From: a virus
Virus record (IMG/VR): IMGVR_UViG_3300034198_007235
Coordinates: 1 to 32,462 of that record
Direction: 5' to 3' (one strand)
DNA: 32,462 bases
Part shown: positions 29,887-32,462 of the stretch, in pieces
Layout of the letters: the number at the start of each line of letters is the position of its first letter
Numbering within the stretch: the first letter of the stretch is position 1
The notes under the pieces: generated by a model
Database searches by the model: none
What the model saw: the letters and a program-made list of their open reading frames with translations, nothing else
Told to the model about the DNA's origin: nothing
Program-made: the position numbers and the translations under genes

Positions 29887-30004
29887 CTTATTTTAGATAA
29901 GCGTAAAAGTCGGACTTTTGCAAAGGTTCAAATGTAGCTTATTTTAGCTATAAAAAGCCCTTATTTTAGGTGCTTGTGTCTTAATTACTTTGTGCTTATT
30001 TTAG
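29887..30004. repeat. Four direct copies of CTTATTTTAG
   Basis: Copies at 29887-29896, 29938-29947, 29960-29969 and 29995-30004. Three of the four are preceded by G (GCTTATTTTAG). Spacings are 51, 22 and 35 bases. All are in the same orientation and lie in non-coding DNA. Confidence 0.8.
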
Positions 30005-30078
30005 TACGTGATTAATTCTATTCTTTGAAATACTGATAACAAACCATTAACAAAAGTTTGACAAACTAATGTTTTATG

Positions 30079-30086
30079 CAAAGGTA
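30079..30086 (-). promoter_or_regulatory. Possible leftward -7 element upstream of the CTTATTTTAG repeats
   Basis: The minus strand reads TACCTTTG followed by CAT, the same sequence as three late promoters here. Two more minus-strand matches lie at 30172-30179 (TAACTTTG) and 30286-30293 (TATCTTTG). No gene lies downstream on the minus strand, so a transcript from here would be non-coding and antisense to the 145-aa gene. Confidence 0.35.
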
Positions 30087-30303
30087 GTTTAAGCCTTAGA
30101 CGTTTGCAACGTCTTAAAATTACGTTGTGTTTTATTGGTATACATAACAGGGTTAAATAGGTATAATGTACCAAAGTTAACACACAAGGGAACGCAAAAC
30201 TTATTTTGTTTATGCGTGGGCGTCCTTTGTAGTAAAAAAGCCAAAAGTCGAGAGGGCAAAAAAATGTATACCTATTCAGTAGGTACAAAGATAAATTATA
30301 GTT

Positions 30304-30333
30304 AACACGTATCTAATAAAATAGGTACGTGTT
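30304..30333 (+). other. Strong hairpin, 12-bp stem
   Basis: AACACGTATCTA (30304-30315) pairs with TAGGTACGTGTT (30322-30333) around the loop ATAAAA, with eleven Watson-Crick pairs and one G-U. Two further G-U pairs can extend the base. No T run follows, so it is not a typical terminator. It sits 11 bases before the tRNA-like element. Confidence 0.65.
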
Positions 30334-30344
30334 GGCTTTATTAT

Positions 30345-30407
30345 AGGTATGTGCAAAAATCTTTTATAGATAGGCGTATTCTGTTGGTTCGAGTCCGACC
30401 ATACCAC
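30345..30407 (+). other. tRNA-like element (T-arm and acceptor, reduced body)
   Basis: The 3' part has a canonical T-arm: GTTGG (30383-30387), loop TTCGAGT (30388-30394), CCGAC (30395-30399), followed directly by CATACC (30400-30405). CATACC pairs with GGTATG (30346-30351), giving six acceptor pairs in correct register. The interval between them is 31 bases, against about 41 in a normal tRNA, with no clear D-arm and only a weak 3-4 bp anticodon-like stem (ATC/GAT). No CCA is encoded. It may be a decayed tRNA, a tRNA-mimic RNA, or the 3' end of a host tRNA kept as an attachment-site core. Confidence 0.5.
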
Positions 30408-30429
30408 AACTATAAAAATAGTTAATTAA

Positions 30430-30443
30430 AATAATATAAACAA
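30430..30443 (+). repeat. Repeated leader word AATAATATAAACAA
   Basis: Identical to 29371-29384 upstream of the first early gene. The shorter AATAATATAA also precedes the leader at 31738-31747. It lies 31 bases upstream of the 69-aa gene and may be an AT-rich translation-enhancing or transcription-start element. Confidence 0.5.
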
Positions 30444-30474
30444 GAGCTGGCAACGGTTCACAATCATCAAAGTT

Positions 30475-30684
30475 ATGCGAAAAAGAATTGCAACAAAGGT
30501 AAACGTGTATTCTATAGGCGAAGATATGCGTAAAAAAGAAGAGAGAAGAAGAGAGGTAATGACCTTACTACTACTGGACATCTGTAATAGGGATAATGTA
30601 CCTATGCGAGAGGCAAAGACAACACTAAAAAACGAGGTTAAATGGTCATTAATGGCTAAAGAAGTACAAGCGTTAAACGTATAA
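30475..30684 (+). CDS. Basic hypothetical protein, 69 aa
   Basis: A 69-residue, highly charged, basic helical protein (GEDMRKKEERRREVMTLLLL then NVPMREAKTTLKNEVKWSLM). No family is recognised. The helix-rich C-terminal part could be a small DNA-binding unit, but no clear HTH pattern is present. It starts 31 bases after the repeated AATAATATAAACAA word and is followed by a 43-aa membrane protein gene. Confidence 0.55.
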   Translation: MRKRIATKVNVYSIGEDMRKKEERRREVMTLLLLDICNRDNVPMREAKTTLKNEVKWSLMAKEVQALNV

Positions 30685-30701
30685 TCAAAAATAACATAAA
30701 A

Positions 30702-30833
30702 ATGAGAACAACTCTAAACACCATTGTAGCTTTTATAGGATTATTAGCTAACAATAACACGACTTTTATAGTAGCAGTAGTATGCTTAGTGTTAATCAAT
30801 ATCGTGCCTTTATTTGCACCTAAAAACGACTAA
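30702..30833 (+). CDS. Small membrane protein, 43 aa
   Basis: A 43-codon frame from ATG at 30702 to TAA at 30833. Two hydrophobic stretches (about 6-16, NTIVAFIGLLA, and 22-39, FIVAVVCLVLINIVPLFA) suggest one or two membrane helices with a polar NNNTT turn between. It ends PKND. The next gene's ATG follows the stop by 1 base (TAAGATG), which supports translation of this frame. A small early membrane protein could act in superinfection exclusion or host takeover, but nothing in the sequence decides this. Confidence 0.6.
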   Translation: MRTTLNTIVAFIGLLANNNTTFIVAVVCLVLINIVPLFAPKND

Positions 30834-30834
30834 G

Positions 30835-31182
30835 ATGAACTACGAAACTACACAAGATTTTTTAAACCAATTAGACAGGTTAACTTTTATAAAGTACGAC
30901 AACAAAACTCTGTATACATTAGAGGGATTTGAGATTAGTTATTCGCTTGAATTAATAGGCGTATCAATGCCTAGTATGCCAATACAATTTCTACTTAAAG
31001 TAAGGAAAGATAATGTTCACGTTACTACTTGGGGATGCGATGGTAATGAAAGCGTAGTATTGTCAGTAAAGTGGTGGCAAAAAAAGGAATGGGAAGTATA
31101 TTTAGCTGAAAGTGAGTTTGCTTCAGAGATAAAAAAATCATTAAAAAAAGAATTTGAAAACCTAACTAAAACTACAATCTAA
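30835..31182 (+). CDS. Hypothetical protein, 115 aa
   Basis: A 115-residue protein, start chosen at 30835 because it follows the stop of the 43-aa gene by 1 base. An in-frame Met at 30814 would overlap that gene. Beta strands rich in aromatic residues (TWGCDGNESVVLSVKWWQKK) are followed by a charged C-terminal helix (EFASEIKKSLKKEFENLTK). No family is recognised. It forms a tight cluster with the next two genes. Confidence 0.6.
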   Translation: MNYETTQDFLNQLDRLTFIKYDNKTLYTLEGFEISYSLELIGVSMPSMPIQFLLKVRKDNVHVTTWGCDGNESVVLSVKWWQKKEWEVYLAESEFASEIKKSLKKEFENLTKTTI

Positions 31183-31184
31183 TT

Positions 31185-31508
31185 ATGGAAAGAGTGACTG
31201 AAATTGTACTTGAAGGTACACAAAGAAGATTAGAGCAAGATATATTAAAGTACAATCCAAAGGTAATTGACTTTAAATGCGAGTATGAAATTAAAGGAGA
31301 TTACATATTTATAATTGGATATTCAAAATTGCTCAATGAATATGGGGATTTAGGTATATATAGAATGATTTGCGTAAGTATATACGGAGAAAAACTATAC
31401 GAAGATGGAAACGTGATTGATTATGCTTCAATGTACGGTGTTGACAAAGTTATAGAAAGAACAAAGGGATATTTTAACCATTATTCAAAAAGATTAAACC
31501 AATTATAA
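31185..31508 (+). CDS. Hypothetical protein, 107 aa
   Basis: A 107-residue alpha/beta protein (KCEYEIKGDYIFIIGYSKLL, then YGVDKVIERTKGYFNHYSKR). No family is recognised. Its ATG is 2 bases after the preceding stop (TAATTATGG), the same spacing as to the next gene, so the three are probably cotranscribed. Confidence 0.6.
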   Translation: MERVTEIVLEGTQRRLEQDILKYNPKVIDFKCEYEIKGDYIFIIGYSKLLNEYGDLGIYRMICVSIYGEKLYEDGNVIDYASMYGVDKVIERTKGYFNHYSKRLNQL

Positions 31509-31510
31509 TT

Positions 31511-31723
31511 ATGAAAGATATAACACATTACTCAGACCAAGAATTAAGCCTTATGTTTCTAAATGATGAATTCTTATATAGAGAATTGATGAGGGCTATT
31601 AGAAGAGCCGACTTCACTATTGTAAAAGAATTGTGTGATGAATACTTCATCTACTCGGAAGATCAATTAGAGGACTTAATAGATACGTTTAACGATGAAT
31701 TAATAGAGTACGAACAAGAATAA
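31511..31723 (+). CDS. Acidic hypothetical protein, 70 aa
   Basis: A 70-residue, very acidic helical protein (SEDQLEDLIDTFNDELIEYE at 49-68). Small, acidic, helical early proteins of phages often act as inhibitors or DNA mimics. Here that is only a suggestion from charge. It starts 2 bases after the 107-aa gene's stop. Confidence 0.6.
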   Translation: MKDITHYSDQELSLMFLNDEFLYRELMRAIRRADFTIVKELCDEYFIYSEDQLEDLIDTFNDELIEYEQE

Positions 31724-31750
31724 TTAACAAGCAATAAAATAATATAATCA

Positions 31751-31770
31751 AATAGGTTGTGGCTTACCAC
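31751..31770 (+). promoter_or_regulatory. Repeated 5'-leader element, copy 2
   Basis: AATAGGTTGTGGCTTACCAC, 10 bases before the ATG at 31781. It differs from copy 1 (29388-29407) at one base. GTGG and CCAC can pair around CTTA. The same upstream word AATAATATAA is present (31738-31747). Confidence 0.65.
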
Positions 31771-31780
31771 TAAAGAAACA

Positions 31781-32125
31781 ATGAAATTTAAAATAGACAG
31801 ACCAATAAATGGGTCTTACACACTAAAGATAACGCACGAAGAAACTGATGATTTCTCTTGGGTAAAAAAATATGGCGAAAGAACAATAGAAAAAGAAAGA
31901 TTAGATTTTATAAGGATTGATGACCAAGTAATCAAAGGTTGGATTGATGATGATGGAGTTGGTCATAGAACAAGAATAGAAACTAATGAAATAATAGAAG
32001 TAAATACGCTTGAGGAATTATATGCCATCACTAAAGAAAATGGAGGTCAAATAGTAGTTAGTACTAATAGATGGAGAAAAGATTTAGATGGTTGGATAGA
32101 AATTTACGATGATTATAGAGAGTAG
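31781..32125 (+). CDS. Hypothetical protein, 114 aa
   Basis: A 114-residue acidic, beta-rich protein with Trp/Asp/Gly motifs (VIKGWIDDDGVGHRTRIETN, then RWRKDLDGWIEIYDDYRE). No family is recognised. The start at 31781 is chosen over 31757 because the latter lies within the repeated leader element, as for the 145-aa gene. It begins a new block with its own leader, 57 bases after the previous stop. Confidence 0.6.
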   Translation: MKFKIDRPINGSYTLKITHEETDDFSWVKKYGERTIEKERLDFIRIDDQVIKGWIDDDGVGHRTRIETNEIIEVNTLEELYAITKENGGQIVVSTNRWRKDLDGWIEIYDDYRE

Positions 32126-32150
32126 TAACAATTAAATAAAATAAAATAAA

Positions 32151-32462
32151 ATGAACAAAATAATTGTAGATTTTATAAACGAGCAAGAGTGCGTTTATAT
32201 TGTTGAGACAGAAGATATGGTTTTAGATTCATTAGAGCCTGAAATCGGTAGAGAAGTGATAGGTACAAGTAACAAGGGAGTAGTTTACGAGTATATGTAT
32301 CAATACGGAATAGAAAAGTGGAGAGACATTGAGAATTATTCTTTAGTATCAATAGTTGATTGCTATAGTTCTGAAAGAGGAGGAGAAGAACGTAGCAAAA
32401 TTATATGCGTATTCGACTGCAAAACATTAGAGAGTACAAAAGTAGATTTAGAAATATATTAA
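32151..32462 (+). CDS. Acidic hypothetical protein, 103 aa
   Basis: A 103-residue acidic alpha/beta protein (ECVYIVETEDMVLDSLEPEI, then VVYEYMYQYGIEKWRDIENY and the end TKVDLEIY). Its stop is the last three bases of the window, so the gene is complete. No family is recognised. It starts 25 bases after the 114-aa gene, behind the AT-rich repeat AAATAAAATAAAATAAAATG. Confidence 0.6.
   Translation: MNKIIVDFINEQECVYIVETEDMVLDSLEPEIGREVIGTSNKGVVYEYMYQYGIEKWRDIENYSLVSIVDCYSSERGGEERSKIICVFDCKTLESTKVDLEIY

Larger units (their letters stand above)
29856..30474. other. Gene-free structured region
   Basis: About 620 bases without a convincing gene. It contains four copies of CTTATTTTAG (29887-30004), a hairpin AGACGTT-TGC-AACGTCT (30098-30114), a strong 12-bp hairpin (30304-30333), a tRNA-like 3' half (30345-30407), and three minus-strand TAnnTTTG matches (30079-30086, 30172-30179, 30286-30293). 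An open frame on the minus strand here (30001-30288) does not look like a gene. Together the elements suggest noncoding RNA or a regulatory or replication site. Confidence 0.55.

Noticed and set aside
30001-30288. 95-codon open frame on the minus strand
   Set aside because: The translation is rich in Cys, Phe, Tyr and Leu with no domain-like pattern, it spans an inverted repeat and two promoter-like motifs, and one -7-like match overlaps its only start codon. The region is better described as non-coding.
30355-30375. Possible suppressor tRNA: a loop TTTTATA in the tRNA-like element would place TTA (reads UAA) as anticodon
   Set aside because: The supporting stem is only 3 bp, no D-arm exists, and genes here end normally at TAA, so there is no sign of UAA recoding.
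1-32462. Alternative genetic code (TAG or TGA reassigned), known in some crAss-like phages
   Set aside because: All large late genes, including TerL, portal, MCP and the 1504-aa fibre, are open at full family length under the standard code.
1-32462. CRISPR array
   Set aside because: No regularly spaced repeat-spacer pattern was seen. The direct repeats at 28.77 and 29.89 kb are too few, too short and too irregular.

Overview
The window is an AT-rich fragment of a tailed-phage genome infecting a Bacteroidetes host, most likely a flavobacterium. It carries the signature late module of crAss-like phages (Crassvirales): a ~750-residue TerL, an ~800-residue portal, an acidic coiled-coil protein, a 471-residue major capsid protein, ring-type head-tail proteins and the start of a large tail protein, all on the minus strand in that order. 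Every late transcription unit begins with the Bacteroidetes -7 element TAnnTTTG, and leaders are short and lack Shine-Dalgarno sequences, which supports the host assignment. I assign relationships by recognising protein families, not by database search.

Layout. 1-10.4 kb (minus): partial tail protein, two ring proteins, a virion-associated protein, MCP, scaffold candidate, portal, TerL and TerS candidate. 10.4-13.0 kb (minus): a collagen-like fibre, a protein with two GroES-like barrels and two small proteins. 13.0-14.9 kb (minus): a compact lysis cassette (holin, GH19 endolysin, overlapping spanin-like pair) with small flanking genes. 14.9-23.9 kb (minus): a BspA-type leucine-rich-repeat protein, a 1504-residue fibre with YadA-like repeats, a second small membrane protein, an HNH protein, a virion protein and four small basic proteins, apparently one long unit. 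24.0-24.5 kb (plus): a lone winged-helix DNA-binding protein. 24.5-26.7 kb (minus): a chaperonin unit (44-aa protein, GroEL, GroES-like, 55-aa protein). 26.8-28.6 kb: a small plus-strand gene and a minus-strand unit of a two-HTH regulator, an unknown protein and a 2-oxoglutarate/Fe(II) oxygenase. 28.65-29.4 kb: a gene-free divergent region with direct and inverted repeats, which separates leftward from rightward transcription. 29.4-32.46 kb (plus): small unrecognised genes of an early-type arm, including a 620-bp gene-free stretch with repeats, hairpins and a tRNA-like 3' half.

How the parts fit. The left arm builds the particle and lyses the cell. The chaperonin genes and the double GroES-like gene plausibly help fold capsid and fibre proteins. 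The two-HTH regulator and the winged-helix protein sit at divergent promoters and are the best candidates for controlling the early/late switch. The most unusual features are the chaperonin set (one GroEL and two different GroES-like proteins), two face-to-face promoter pairs with identical geometry, and the structured gene-free regions at 28.65-29.4 and 29.86-30.47 kb. Seven genes shorter than 60 codons were read directly from the sequence.
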